Assembly (NCBI RefSeq): GCF_036884655.1
Contig: NC_088359.1
Location: forward strand, 20,073,501 to 20,137,500
Reading direction: 5' to 3'
Length of the DNA stretch: 64,000 nucleotides
Source: Musa acuminata AAA Group
Lineage: Eukaryota > Streptophyta > Magnoliopsida > Zingiberales > Musaceae
Shown: positions 47,817-57,695 of the stretch, piece after piece
Numbering within the stretch: the stretch's first letter is position 1
How the letters are laid out: every line of letters starts with the position of its first letter
Translations under genes and position numbers: made by a program
Notes under the pieces: generated by a model
Databases searched by the model: none
Seen by the model: the letters and a program-made list of their open reading frames with translations, nothing else
What the model was told of the DNA's origin: nothing

Positions 47817-47818
47817 AT

Positions 47819-49069
47819 TGTTAGGATCGGAGCGGCACTAAGAGGGGGGGGGGGGTGAATTAGTGCAGCGGTAAAGTGTGATAAACTTTTGATGATTTAA
47901 ACACTTTCGGAAACTTCGTACGATAAAAGTAACGTTTTCGTTTGAAACCATTTTGATTGCGTTTTAACTTGAAGAGATAAGTAAAACGGAGACAAAGAAG
48001 TAGAGCATTAAAGTGCAAATGGTTTGCAGTAATGTAAATGACAATAAGTAAATGCAAACCAGAGATTACGCCGATTTTACAGTGGTTCGGTCAAATGACC
48101 TACATCCACTTGCGAGACCCCTCTTCGATGAGGCTCTCCTTCCACTAGCAAATCTCTTGAAGGGGAAGGGTAAATACCCCTCTTACAACTTTTTACAAGC
48201 GGTTCACTCTCTTACAGATTTTCAGCAAGAAAGAAGGAGGTGAACACTAGCAAATTGAAAACAAGACTAGCAAAGACTTTTCTAAGACCTTTCTCTCAAA
48301 CAATTGCTACTCAAAAAGTTGTAATCTCAGCTGAGATTTGAGGGGTATTTATAGGCCTCAAGAGGATTCAAATTTGGGCTCCAAAATTTGAATTCTCTTT
48401 GGGTTCCCGATGCTGGCGGTGCCACCGCCTGTCACTGTCAGACATTGACAGTGCTGCACGGTGCCACCGCCCAGCCAGGCGGTGCCACCACCCAGCTCTT
48501 GGGTGCTGGGCGGTGCAACCGCCCAGTCTGGCGGTGCCACCGCCAGACCCTTCAGTTCACTTGTTGGGCTTCAAATTTAGCCCAAACCAAGTCTAATTTT
48601 GGGCCTAGTTGCCCCTAACCAGGATATAGGATTATCTCTTAATCCTAATCCTAATTACAAATGAACTACATAACAAAAAAAACATCCTAAGCAAGTTTTC
48701 AACCGCGAACGTCAAGTCTTGTTCCGGCGAGTTTTCCGATGAATCTTCTTCCGACAGACTCCCAACAAGCTCCCGAACTTGTGATGACTTTAACGAGTAG
48801 CCGAGCCTTCTCGGTGATCTCCATGAACCTCTGACGATCTCTTCGGCGAACTTCCAAAAATTCCGACAGGTTCCTGATTTCTTCTCGGTTGGTTCCGGCA
48901 GCATCTCCGACGATTCTTCGGACTCTTAAATGTCCATCGAACTTGACTCCGGTATTCTTGCTTTGTGTTTTCTGGTTATCGTAGTTAATCATGCACACTT
49001 AACTCAAAAATATGGATTAGATCAATTAACCCATCAATTGATTTTATCATCAAAATCCGAGATTCAACA
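47819..49069 (-). repeat. A- 5' LTR
   Basis: 1251 bp, TGTTAGGATCGGAGCGGCAC to CGAGATTCAACA. It has a G-run at about 47845-47856, a TATA box at 48346-48353 and a GC-motif array at 48412-48548. Confidence 0.94.
48346..48353 (-). promoter_or_regulatory. TATA box of the A- 5' LTR
   Basis: TATTTATA in GAGGGGTATTTATAGGCC. Confidence 0.65.
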
Positions 49070-49112
49070 GTCTTCCGACGAACTCTCGGAAACCATTCTA
49101 CGGACTCCCGAC
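49070..49112 (-). repeat. Family-B middle LTR, 43-bp remnant
   Basis: GTCTTCCGACGAACTCTCGG to CGGACTCCCGAC matches 56854-56896 of the right B LTR, and continues from 23243 with no base gained or lost. It is cut at 49113 by the C+ LTR. Confidence 0.82.
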
Positions 49113-50850
49113 TCTTGAATCTCGGATTTTGATGATGAAGTCAATTGTCATTTGTTGTCTAATCTATATGTTGAGATAAGTGTGCAGGATTAACTACAAT
49201 GAAAGTAAGATATGCAGCAGGAGTTACGCCGGAGTCAAGACAATGATCACGTTGGGAGTTCGTGAGTTCGACGGAAGTTCGGACAGTCGTCGGAGGTTCT
49301 GCGGGAACAAATCCGAGAAGTCTTTGAGCTTGCCAAGGAAGCTCGTCGGAACTCACCAAGTGGATCGTCGCAAGTCCAGGAGTTTGTCGGAAGTCTGTAG
49401 GAGCATCACTAAGGGTTCATCGGATGATCGACGGAAGTTCGCCGGAAGCTCGCCGGAAGAAGCGATTGACGCACCGGAGCAAGTTGCAGTAAATGTCTTA
49501 GGAAATATTGTAGTTAGCACAATGATTAAGTTGAAAATGGGAGGTGATCCCATTAACTTAATCTTGGGGCAATTGGGCCCCTGAAAAACCCAAATTGGGC
49601 CGAATGGATCAACCTATTCGGACCCTGATTTCTGCCAAGCGGTTGAACCGCCCAAGCCAGGAGGTGGCACCGCCTGGGCTAAGTCTCCGAGCGAGACTGG
49701 GTGGTACAACCGCCCCAGCCAGGAGGTGGCACCGCCGGGGCTCAGCCTCCGAGCGAGACTGGGCGGTGCAACCTCCCCTGACAGGAGGTGGCACCGCCTG
49801 AGCTCGGTCTTCGAGCTCTGTCAGGAGGTGCAACCGCCTCAGTCAGGCGGTGGCACCACCTGAGCTTGGTCTTCAAGCTCTGGCAGGAGGTGCAACCGCC
49901 CCTGACAGGAGGTGGCACTGCCCAAAGGCTCAGTCTTCGAGCTCAGTCAGGATGTGCAACCGCCAAATCCCGAAATTTCGGGAATTGACAGTTTTGAGCT
50001 CCAAATTCAAACTGGGTTGGGGCCTATAAATACCCCACCCATTCAGCACTGAAAGGGCACTCAACATACACCGAAATCCTGATCTTGTTCTATGATTTTT
50101 AGAGCTCAAAATTGTTGTGAAGGCCAAAAGTTCTTCTCCCTCTTTTCTTCCAAGTTCTGAGCTTTAAAGAGAGGAGAGAAAATTCTGTAAGGGTTGTCTC
50201 CTAAGCCCGTCAAAAGGAGTGAAACTGTAAAAGGGTGGTTGGCCTTCGCCTATTGAAGGAAGGCCTCTAGTTGACGTCGGTGACCTCGTCGGTGGAGGAA
50301 GCCAAAAGTGGAGTAAATCAAGATTGACCAAACCACTCTAAATCTCGGTTTGCATTTACTTTGAGCATATTATCTTTACTGCAAACCTCCTTAAAAGCTT
50401 ACTGCTTTCTGCACATATACGATCGGGTTTCAAGCTTTGCACTTTCCGAATCGGCGTTTAGACGTAAATCAGTTTTATCGTACGATCATCATATTTCTGT
50501 TTGCGTTTACATTTTGATTTCTATCATAACTGCAAACTGCCTTTATATCATTGCTTAAACTGCATCTCGCTTTATCAAGTGATTTACGAATCAGCATTTA
50601 GACGTAAATAAGTTTTTTCGTACGAATATCATATTTCAGTTTGCGCCTACTATCTGATTAGAATCATAACTGTAAACTGCATTTATATCTTTGCTGCATC
50701 TCGCTTAAACAAAAGTTAAAGTGATTTATGAATCGACTTTCTTACCAAAATCATTTTTAACGAACGAACATAGTTTTTATTTTAATCGTAGAAGGTTTTC
50801 CGCTGCACTAATTCACCCCCTCCCCCCTCTTAGTGCTCTTGATCCTAACA
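49113..50850 (+). repeat. C+ 5' LTR
   Basis: It starts TCTTGAATCTCGG (TG to TC at the terminus) and ends TCTTGATCCTAACA. It has a GC array at 49628-49975, a TATA box at 50025-50032, three GTTTGC...TCGTACGA blocks (50345-50680), and a C-run near 50816-50828. It lacks about 300 bp present in the C- LTR near its start. Confidence 0.88.
50025..50032 (+). promoter_or_regulatory. TATA box of the C+ LTR
   Basis: TATAAATA in GGGGCCTATAAATACCCC. Confidence 0.68.
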
Positions 50851-50852
50851 AT

Positions 50853-50864
50853 TGGTATTAGAGC
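50853..50864 (+). promoter_or_regulatory. Primer-binding site of C+
   Basis: TGGTATTAGAGC, one change (C to T) from the other PBS copies. Confidence 0.85.
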
Positions 50865-50900
50865 GGGGTTAACTCTCAAACGGATTAAAACCCAAGAGAG

Positions 50901-52181
50901 ATGGCATACGCCGGAAACCAAGAGGGCCATTCTATTACACATCCACCCATGTTCAATGGGACGGACTACACCTATTGGAAGACCCGAATGAGGATCTTTC
51001 TTATTTCTATGGATTTTGAACTTTGGAATCTTATCGAAAATCGATTTTCAAAGTCTTCTTTTCCAATGATCGATTAGAATGAATTGGAGAAGAAGGCTTT
51101 CGCTCTTAATGCAAAGGCTATGAATGCCTTATTTTGTGCGCTTGATAAAAACGAGTTCAACCGTGTTTCGGTTTGTGAAACCGCATTTGATATTTGGCAC
51201 ACACTCGAAGTGACTCATGAAAGCACAAGTAGAGTGAAAGAGTAAAAAATCAATCTTTTGTTACATTCTTTCGAACTTTTCCGGATGAAACCGAGTGCGA
51301 CTATTGGCGACATGTTTACCCGTTTCACGGATGTCATCAACGACCTAAAAGGACTCGGAAAAAGTTTTTCGGATTTTGAGCTCGTAAATAAGAGTCTAAG
51401 ATCCCTTCCTAAGAGTTGGGATCCTAAAGTCACTACTATTCAAGAGGCGAAAGATCTAAATAACTTCCCTCTTGAAGAACTAATCGGGTCATTAATGACC
51501 TACGAGATGAATTGCAATGCTCATGAAGAGCAAGAAGACATCCTTCCAAAGAATAGGAAGGATATGGCACTTAGAACTTCAGAAGACCACTTGAGAGAAA
51601 ACTCAAGTGATGAGGACTGTGACGATGACTTGGCACGTTAACTAGAAAATTTAAAAAATTCATTAAAAGAAACAAGTTTAAGAATGACATCAAAAATAAA
51701 CTTAAACCCAAGAAGGACCAAGTTATTTGCTATGGTGCAAAAAGCCGGGACACTACAAGAGTGATTGTCCCCAAGTCAAAAAGAGAACATCAAAGAAGAC
51801 GGCACTCAAAGCAACATGGGATGACTCGAGCGCGTCCGAAGAAGAGGAGTCCAACACCGAGCAAGTTGCTAATTACGCCTTAATGGCCATCGTAGAGGAG
51901 GTAACGAATTCAATAGATACATATTTATCATTTGATGAATTATTAAATGCCTTCCATGACTTATTTGATGAATGCAAGATTATTAGTAGAAAATATATAT
52001 TGCTAAAAAAGGAGCATGATAGTCTTACTTGTAATTTCGATAAGTTAAAAGCTGAATATCATGATAGTTTAGGTTCATACATAAAATACCATGATCTAGA
52101 AACTCTCCAAATGGAAAACTTGTTACTTAAGGACACCTTGAAGAAATTCGAGGTTGGTAGCAAGTCCTTGAACATGATCCT
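50901..52181 (+). pseudogene. SIRE-like gag of C+, broken
   Basis: It starts ATGGCATACGCCGG (MAYAGNQEGHSITHPPMFNG). Stops occur at 51074 (TAG) and 51243 (TAA), after which 51258-51641 is open (FELFRMKPSATIGDMFTRF, LEELIGSLMTYEM). A frame slip near 51640 and a one-base loss at the knuckle (TGCTATGGTGC for TGCTATGAGTGC, 51732) follow. The rest reads CKKPGHYKSDCP, an acidic linker (SASEEEESNTEQVANYALM) and the coiled-coil-like segment, ending abruptly at SKSLNMIL. The presence of the knuckle and linker separates it from the shorter Gag of C-. Confidence 0.88.
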
Positions 52182-53367
52182 TGCTAGTCATAGGTGCCCA
52201 GCAAGCCAATCACGTGAGTGATGGCACGTGTGACTTGATACAGAATCTTTTTGCTTATTATATTTTGGCGTATATCACTTTATAACTATTGCATATGTGC
52301 ATATATATATTGTGATGTCCTTGGATTTGTGCAATGGGAATCGGATCGTGATGAGATCACGATAATGAGATCTATTCACCTTTAAACATACATCCTAAAT
52401 AATCCCGGTCATAGGTTACTCGAGAGGGACATCGTGATAACCGGACAGATTGGTGTGCTGTATACCCGTCCATATGATGGATGCAGCTGGTCTCATAGCT
52501 GCTTGTGTAGGGACACTAGGGATACAGTACAGGTGCTCATTGGAGAATGAGTTCACTGATTGATCCGCTTACGGAATGTTGGATGGTTGATGATGTCTTA
52601 TTGTCAGACAGCGATTCCGTAGTCCTAGTGGTGTATCTGGTTCTTAGACTTGAGACACCAAGGATGTCCTGTATGAGTGCTCCACTCTTTGATACCAGAC
52701 TTATAGGTTTGGCTGTCCCAGATCTAGTACAGCTGGTCATTGGGAGTGGTAGTCGACTTTACGAGTGCTATTGAGTGTGGATAGAGGATCATCCACTCTC
52801 GGCATCATGAGAGGAATATCCCATGTGTTCTTGCTCAGACAAATCCCTGGCCAGGGTCATTCGGGTTGAGAGAGAAAGAGTTCTCCGGGAGAATCCGATT
52901 AGAGTGAGACTCGAGTAGAAACCGTATGGGTCTGACAACACCATGCTCAATATACGGTCTCTGGGATATTAGATGGATGAGGGACTATAGGTATACGGTA
53001 ACTGAGGACAAACAAGTCCAATGGATTGGATTCCCCTGTATCGTCTGGGGACTACGGCGTAGTGGCCTAGTACGTCCGTAGTCGATGAGTCAAGTGAATT
53101 ATTACAGAGATAATAATTCACTGAGTTAGAAGGAGTTCTGACGGGTATGAATCACGGCCAGCTCGATATTGGGCCTAGAGGGTCACACACATATGGTAGG
53201 CATTGCGATGAGTAGAGGTTCGGATATGAGATATCCGATGGAGCCCTTGTCTTATTAAATTCAGATCCAATATCCACTAGGGGAGGACCCATTAGGGTTT
53301 GACAGGGGACCTCTATAAATAGGAGGGATTCAGAGCCTCAAAGGCTAGAGTCTTTGATGAATTATTC
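52182..53367 (+). repeat. Fragment of an unrelated LTR (probably Ty1/copia type)
   Basis: No ORF of note. It begins TGCTAGTCATAGGTGCCC, possibly a true LTR start. It holds GTGAGTGATGGCACGTG near the start and a promoter-like GACCTCTATAAATAGGAGGG at about 53308-53327, typical of an LTR promoter about 1.1 kb in. It is cut at about 53368 by gypsy coding sequence without PBS or terminus. The family is not recognised with confidence. Confidence 0.55.
53314..53321 (+). promoter_or_regulatory. TATA box of the unrelated LTR fragment
   Basis: TATAAATA in CTCTATAAATAGGAGG. Confidence 0.6.
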
Positions 53368-53797
53368 CTAGAACCTCTGAAGGATTATGATTGTGCCATC
53401 CGTTATCACCCGGGCAAAGCCAATGTTGTAGCTGATGCACTTAGTAGAAAATCTACAAGTTTTATGGCTAGTCTGGTTGTGAAGCAATGGAAGTTATTAG
53501 AAGAAAATTTTGATTTGAAAGCTTTGAGGAAAGAGCAAGACTCGATGATATTGATGGCCTCCATTCAAGTACAATATGATCTTATTCAACAAATTAAGGA
53601 AGGACAATTACGAGATCCACATTTAATCTACTTGAGGAATGAAGTAGAAAAGGAATTGAAGCCAAAATTTCAAGTTTCAAAGGATGGCCTATTGAGATTT
53701 GGGGAGAGAGTATGTGTACCAAATGAACCAGATATCAAGAATCAAATCCTAAAGGAAAGTCATACTTCAAAGTACACCATGCATCCTGGGAGCTAGA
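53368..53797 (+). pseudogene. Gypsy (Tekay-like) RNase H end and integrase start, fragment
   Basis: It reads [20 protein letters not shown], then [17 protein letters not shown] (53464) and VPNEPDIKNQILKESH. It is almost identical to 33112-33540 but keeps the 4 bases lost there. It ends at CATCCTGGGAGC and jumps to the end of pol (TAGAGGTATGATAAATTTAG), so most of integrase is deleted. Confidence 0.9.
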
Positions 53798-53845
53798 GGT
53801 ATGATAAATTTAGAGGACTAAAATTTTCTTTTAAGGGGGGGAGAG

Positions 53846-54837
53846 TGTAACATCCCTAATTTCTGAATTTTCGTATAAGTTTCTAGTTGTAATATAAGTA
53901 TCTATTTAAAATTTGATAAAAGAGTCAAAGTATGAATTTGAGAACTTATTCATAAGATTTGGAGGATTTGTTGAAAAAAAAAATTTGAGGACCTATATGT
54001 AAACCTTGAGGACCTAATCAAAAATATAAGCATACAAGGACTAAATTGCAAAATGCATAAAATTACAAATCCCACCATTTAAGCCTCTCTGCCTTCGTTC
54101 TTAAGGAAACAGAGAAGGCAGCTACGTGGATGAACAGAGAAAGAAAGAAAGAAGAAGAGGAAAAAAAAGGGGGAAGAAGAAGAAGAAAAAATTGGGGCTT
54201 TGAGGGTTCTTACTCAAATCTTCTCAATTGGGGTCATAATTCTCAAAAGCAAGTATTCTAATCCCATCCTACAGAATTATTAGTCTTTGAACTCATATTT
54301 ATTCTGAATTATTCGAAAGATTTTAGCCTAGAACCTCATATTTCTCTTGTTAGATACAAAAATCATGGATCTGAAATTTTTTGGTAAACTGACCCCTATA
54401 CATTATTTCAGCCATAATTTTTAGCACCAATTGTGGATTTAGGCAGGACCTTATTCATTTGAAATAGACTCTTATGCCTTTCTTTTGAATCTGATTTTGA
54501 AAATTTTGGACACTGAATACTTACCCAAAAGTCTGTTTCAAATGAGCCTATAGATGCTGCAAAACAGGGATTAAAATTTCTGACATTTCAATACTGAAAT
54601 GCCTATAAGTCCCTGTTGGAAATTCTGATTTGTACCAAACTAGTTTCATTTGAAACTAGACTTGTAAAAATTTCTTTTGATATATATATTGAAAAATTTG
54701 GAATTTAAATGCCTATTCTTCTATCTGTTGATTCCAATTCTGCAAAACAGTGATTTAGTTTTGACCTTTGGTCACTAAATCAATGGTAACTCCTTGTTGG
54801 AAACCTTGATTCGTATGAAACTTATTTCATCAGAAAA
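53846..54837 (+). repeat. Gypsy LTR fragment
   Basis: A purine tract (AAGGGGGGGAGAG, 53833-53845) precedes TGTAACATCCCTAATTTCTG. It is homologous to the start of the LTRs at 27608 and 34800 but visibly more diverged. It stops near TTTCATCAGAAA at 54837, where family-B sequence begins. Confidence 0.88.
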
Positions 54838-55000
54838 TTTGTTGTAGTCATACATTTTTCTTTTTAGGTGAATCTATCTTTTCATGCTTAAATTTTTTAA
54901 TTTTTCAAAGATGCTAAAAAGAAAAAACATGATATAATTTTTGAAAAATAATTTTTTATTTCCTATTCCTACTATCTAAATTAAGCACTTGTGAAAAACT
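54838..55000 (-). other. Family-B internal fragment, right unit
   Basis: GTTGTAGTCATACATTTTTC and what follows repeat 21178-21337. The rest of this unit's body is missing, replaced by gypsy sequence. Confidence 0.8.
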
Positions 55001-55945
55001 TCAAATAATTTCAAAATAATTCAAGAGAGTTGAGTTACTTACCTTGTAGTCGAAGCCCGTCAAAGCCCAATTCGCCGTTTCACCTTTGGAAGTTCTTGAT
55101 TCATCCTTGCGTGCCTTCCTTTTCTTTGGCCTCTTCCTCCATTCAAGTTCATTATTTATTTTAGATTTTTGTTTAATGAACTTATTAAGAGTTAGTGTTC
55201 GAAGTTCAAGTTCATCATTGTCCTCATCACTTGAGTCATCGCTCAAATAGTTTTCATTTGTCCAGAGTTCTAAATCCTTCCTATTCAATGAAAGGTGGCT
55301 CAAGTGTTCATTGTGTTCATCATGTGCATTGCGCACCATTTCATATGTCATCAATGAGCCGATAAGTTCTTCAAGTGGAAAAATATTTAAATCTTTTGTT
55401 TCTTGTATTGCCTTTACTTTTGATTCCCAAGCTTTAGAAAGTGATCGTAAAACTTTACTAACAAGTTCAAAATTCAAGAAACATTTGCCAAGAGCTTGTA
55501 AACCATTGACGACATCCGTAAAACGGGTGTACATGTCAATAATAGTTTCGCTCGGCTTCATTCGAAAAAGCTCGAAATCATGCATTAAAATGTTGATTTT
55601 CGAATCTTTAACTCTAGAAGTGCCTTTGTGTGTGATTTCAAGAGTGTGCCATATGTCGAAAGCCGTTTCGCACAAAGAAACCCGATTGAACTCATTTTTG
55701 TCCAAAGCACAAAATAAGGCATTCATAGCCTTTACGTTTAAAGAAAACATCTTCTTCTCCAAATCATTCCAATGGTTCATTGGAAGAGAAGACATTTCAA
55801 ATCCATTTTCGACTATGTGCCATAAATTCAAATCCAAAGAAAGTAAGAAAACTCTCATTCGAGTTTTCCAATAAGTGTAGTCCGTCCCATTGAAAAAGGG
55901 AGGACAAATGAGAGAGTGACCCTTTTGAAAGTCGTAAAGAGTCAT
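55001..55945 (-). CDS. Intact gag protein of the family-B right unit (zinc-knuckle-less SIRE-type Gag)
   Basis: A 314-codon ORF starts at the ATG 36 bases after the PBS. N-terminus MTLYDFQKGHSLICPPFFNG, then YWKTRMRVFLLSLDLNLW, FDIWHTLEITHKGTSRV, FELFRMKPSETIIDMYTRF and LEELIGSLMTYEM. The tail has an acidic block (SDDSSDEDNDELEL), basic EWRKRPKKRKARKD, and ends LLNYFEII. Its left-unit twin (21338-22284) is frameshifted. Like the C- gag it lacks the CCHC finger and stops where A-family gag continues. It probably makes capsid only; RNA binding through the basic patch is an inference. The right B LTR beside it is its likely promoter. Confidence 0.88.
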   Translation of the reverse strand: MTLYDFQKGHSLICPPFFNGTDYTYWKTRMRVFLLSLDLNLWHIVENGFEMSSLPMNHWNDLEKKMFSLNVKAMNALFCALDKNEFNRVSLCETAFDIWHTLEITHKGTSRVKDSKINILMHDFELFRMKPSETIIDMYTRFTDVVNGLQALGKCFLNFELVSKVLRSLSKAWESKVKAIQETKDLNIFPLEELIGSLMTYEMVRNAHDEHNEHLSHLSLNRKDLELWTNENYLSDDSSDEDNDELELRTLTLNKFIKQKSKINNELEWRKRPKKRKARKDESRTSKGETANWALTGFDYKVSNSTLLNYFEII

Positions 55946-55981
55946 TTCTATTTGGGTGTTAAACCAAAGTATAAAAACATG

Positions 55982-55993
55982 GCTCTGATACCA
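55982..55993 (-). promoter_or_regulatory. Primer-binding site, family B right unit
   Basis: GCTCTGATACCA, 2 bases from the LTR. Confidence 0.9.
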
Positions 55994-55995
55994 AT

Positions 55996-57549
55996 TGTTA
56001 GGATCGAAGTGGCACTAAGAGGGGGGGGTGAATTAGTGCAGCGGTAAAGTACGATAAACTTTTGACGATTTAAACACTTTCGGAAACTTCGTACGATAAA
56101 AGCAATGTTTCATTTGAAACCGTTTCGATTTCGTTTTAACTTGAAGGGATATGTAAGAAGGAGACAAAGAAGTAGAGCATCAAAGTGAAGATGGTTTGCA
56201 GTAATATAAATGACAATAAGATAAACGCAAACCGATTTATAGTGGTTCGGTCATGCGACCTACATCCACTTGCGAAGCCTTCTTCAATGAGGCTCCCAAC
56301 TTCCACTAGCAAATCACTTTGAAGGGGAAGGACAAATACCCCTCTTACAACCTTTTACAAGTGGTTCACTCTCTTACAAATTTTCAAAGAGAAAGAAGGA
56401 GGTGAACACTCAAGCAATTGAAAACAAAAACTTGCTAAAGACTTTGGTAAGACTTTTATCTCAATCTCTTGCTTCTCAAAGGTTGTATTCTCTGCTGAGA
56501 ATTGAGGGGTATTTATAGGCCCTAAGAGGATTCAAATTTCGGCTCCAAAATTTGAATTCTCTTGGGTTTCCGAGGCTGGCGGTGCCACCGCCCGACCTCT
56601 CGGGTGCTGGGCGGTGCCACCGCTCAGTCCAGCGGTGCCACCGCCTACACTATTTCAGCTCACTGGTTGGGCTCCAAACTTGGCCCAAACCAGTCCGAAC
56701 TCGGGCTCAATTGACCCCTACTTGAGTTATAGGATTAACATCTAATCCTAACCCTAATTAACGTGCTAACTACGAATTTAAAGACATTTTCTAAGCTATT
56801 ACAAAGTCCACAAGTCAAGACTTTTTCCGGCGAGCTTCCGACGAACTTCTGACGGTCTTCCGACGAACTCTCGAAAACCATTCTACGGACTCCCGACAAG
56901 CTCCTAGACTTCACGATTTGATCTTGGCGAGTTCCAATGAGCTTCTTTGGCAAGCTCCGATCTTTCTCGGCAAGCTCCGCGAACTTCCAACGAACCTTCC
57001 AGCGAGCTTCCGAAAAACCCTTCGGCAAGCTCCCTACTCATTCTCGGCTAGTTCCGGCAGCATTCCCGACGAACCTTCGGACTTTTGTCGAACTCTCAAA
57101 CTCACAACAAATCCTTTGCGCTTGATGCCGACACTTTGTTTCGCTTTATGTCTTCGCCGTTACTGTAGTTAATCTTGCACAAACAAGCCAAAACTCTACT
57201 CCGATCTAGACAATTATTACAAAGTGAATTGACATTCTGTTGCTCGGCACATCATTGGTTGGCGCTTCATCCGATTCTTCGGCGCATCATCCTCTCTTGC
57301 GGCTTGTTGCCCAATCGGCAGTTGACCTCCATAACTCCGATATCCTTGGCGCAATTCCACTCTTGGCCCGATGCCCGACGTTCGAAGCCTTCTACCATCC
57401 AATATCCTAACGTGATCTCCTCCGGCGCAACGTCAATTCCTCCTACATTAACTATCTAATCCTGATCGAGTAGACTTTCATCACTCAAAATGCTGTTAAA
57501 CATCTAGACACAATCAATTAGTTTCATCATCAAAATCCGAGATTTAACA
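55996..57549 (-). repeat. Family-B right (5') LTR, complete
   Basis: 1554 bp, TGTTAGGATCGAAGTGGCAC to CGAGATTTAACA. It has a G-run (about 56021-56028), a TATA box (56510-56517) and a short GC-motif array (56575-56648). It is the reference for the broken B LTRs at 5833 and 22335. Confidence 0.92.
56510..56517 (-). promoter_or_regulatory. TATA box of the B right LTR
   Basis: TATTTATA in GAGGGGTATTTATAGGCC; would drive the intact gag at 55001-55945. Confidence 0.68.
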
Positions 57550-57695
57550 ACATGGTCACTAGGTCTCAGAACAAGCTCCCACACCTCATTTTTCTCAAAT
57601 TGGTTCAACTCTTCTTGCATTGCGATAACCCATGATTCATCTTTCAAGTCTTTGTCAATGCATTTAGGTTCAATTTGAGAAAGAAAAGTGGTGTT
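57550..57695 (-). pseudogene. SIRE-like pol fragment, element D, right piece
   Basis: Minus sense codes for [38 protein letters not shown] and RPSDH. It is the stretch just upstream of the RT part at 4429-5832, and the two rejoin across family B. It ends at 57695, where element E's LTR starts. Confidence 0.88.

Larger units (their letters stand above)
23244..49069 (-). mobile_element. SIRE/Maximus-like Ty1/copia retrotransposon A-, split by element C-
   Basis: On the minus strand: 5' LTR (49069-47819), PBS (47816-47805), gag (47766-46193), pol (46192-44236, resuming 26453-25369), non-coding tail, polypurine tract and 3' LTR (24431-23244). It is the same family as A+ and keeps the parts A+ lost: the integrase HHCC histidines and the gag linker. 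It sits inside the B middle LTR. The flanks CAACG and GTCTT are not a TSD, although B sequence is exactly continuous across them. Frameshifts and a TAG in pol make it inactive. Confidence 0.92.
49113..52181 (+). mobile_element. Element C+: truncated SIRE-like element with a C-type LTR and a knuckle-bearing gag
   Basis: LTR (49113-50850), PBS (50853-50864), then gag to 52181, where an unrelated LTR fragment starts. The LTR is clearly the same family as C- (same GC array, TATA context and GATCCTAACA end). The gag is A-like, with a CCHC region and linker, unlike the gag of C-. Pol and the 3' LTR are lost. Confidence 0.85.
5833..57549 (-). mobile_element. Family-B complex: gag-only SIRE-like element with two gag copies and three LTRs, heavily interrupted
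   Basis: The left end TGTTAGGATC at 5833 and the right end TTTAACA at 57549 are both B LTR termini. The flanks are AAATG (5828-5832) and ACATG (57550-57554), a one-mismatch TSD inside D's pol, and D's codons for PSDH and LAIG rejoin across it. Inside are a left LTR (5833-6003), a first internal region with gag (21338-22284), a middle LTR (22335-23243 and 49070-49112), and a second internal region with gag (54838-55945) followed by a right LTR (55996-57549). No pol is recognisable. Later insertions A+, A- and C+ lie within it. The duplicated layout fits unequal recombination at LTRs in one original insertion. Confidence 0.72.
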
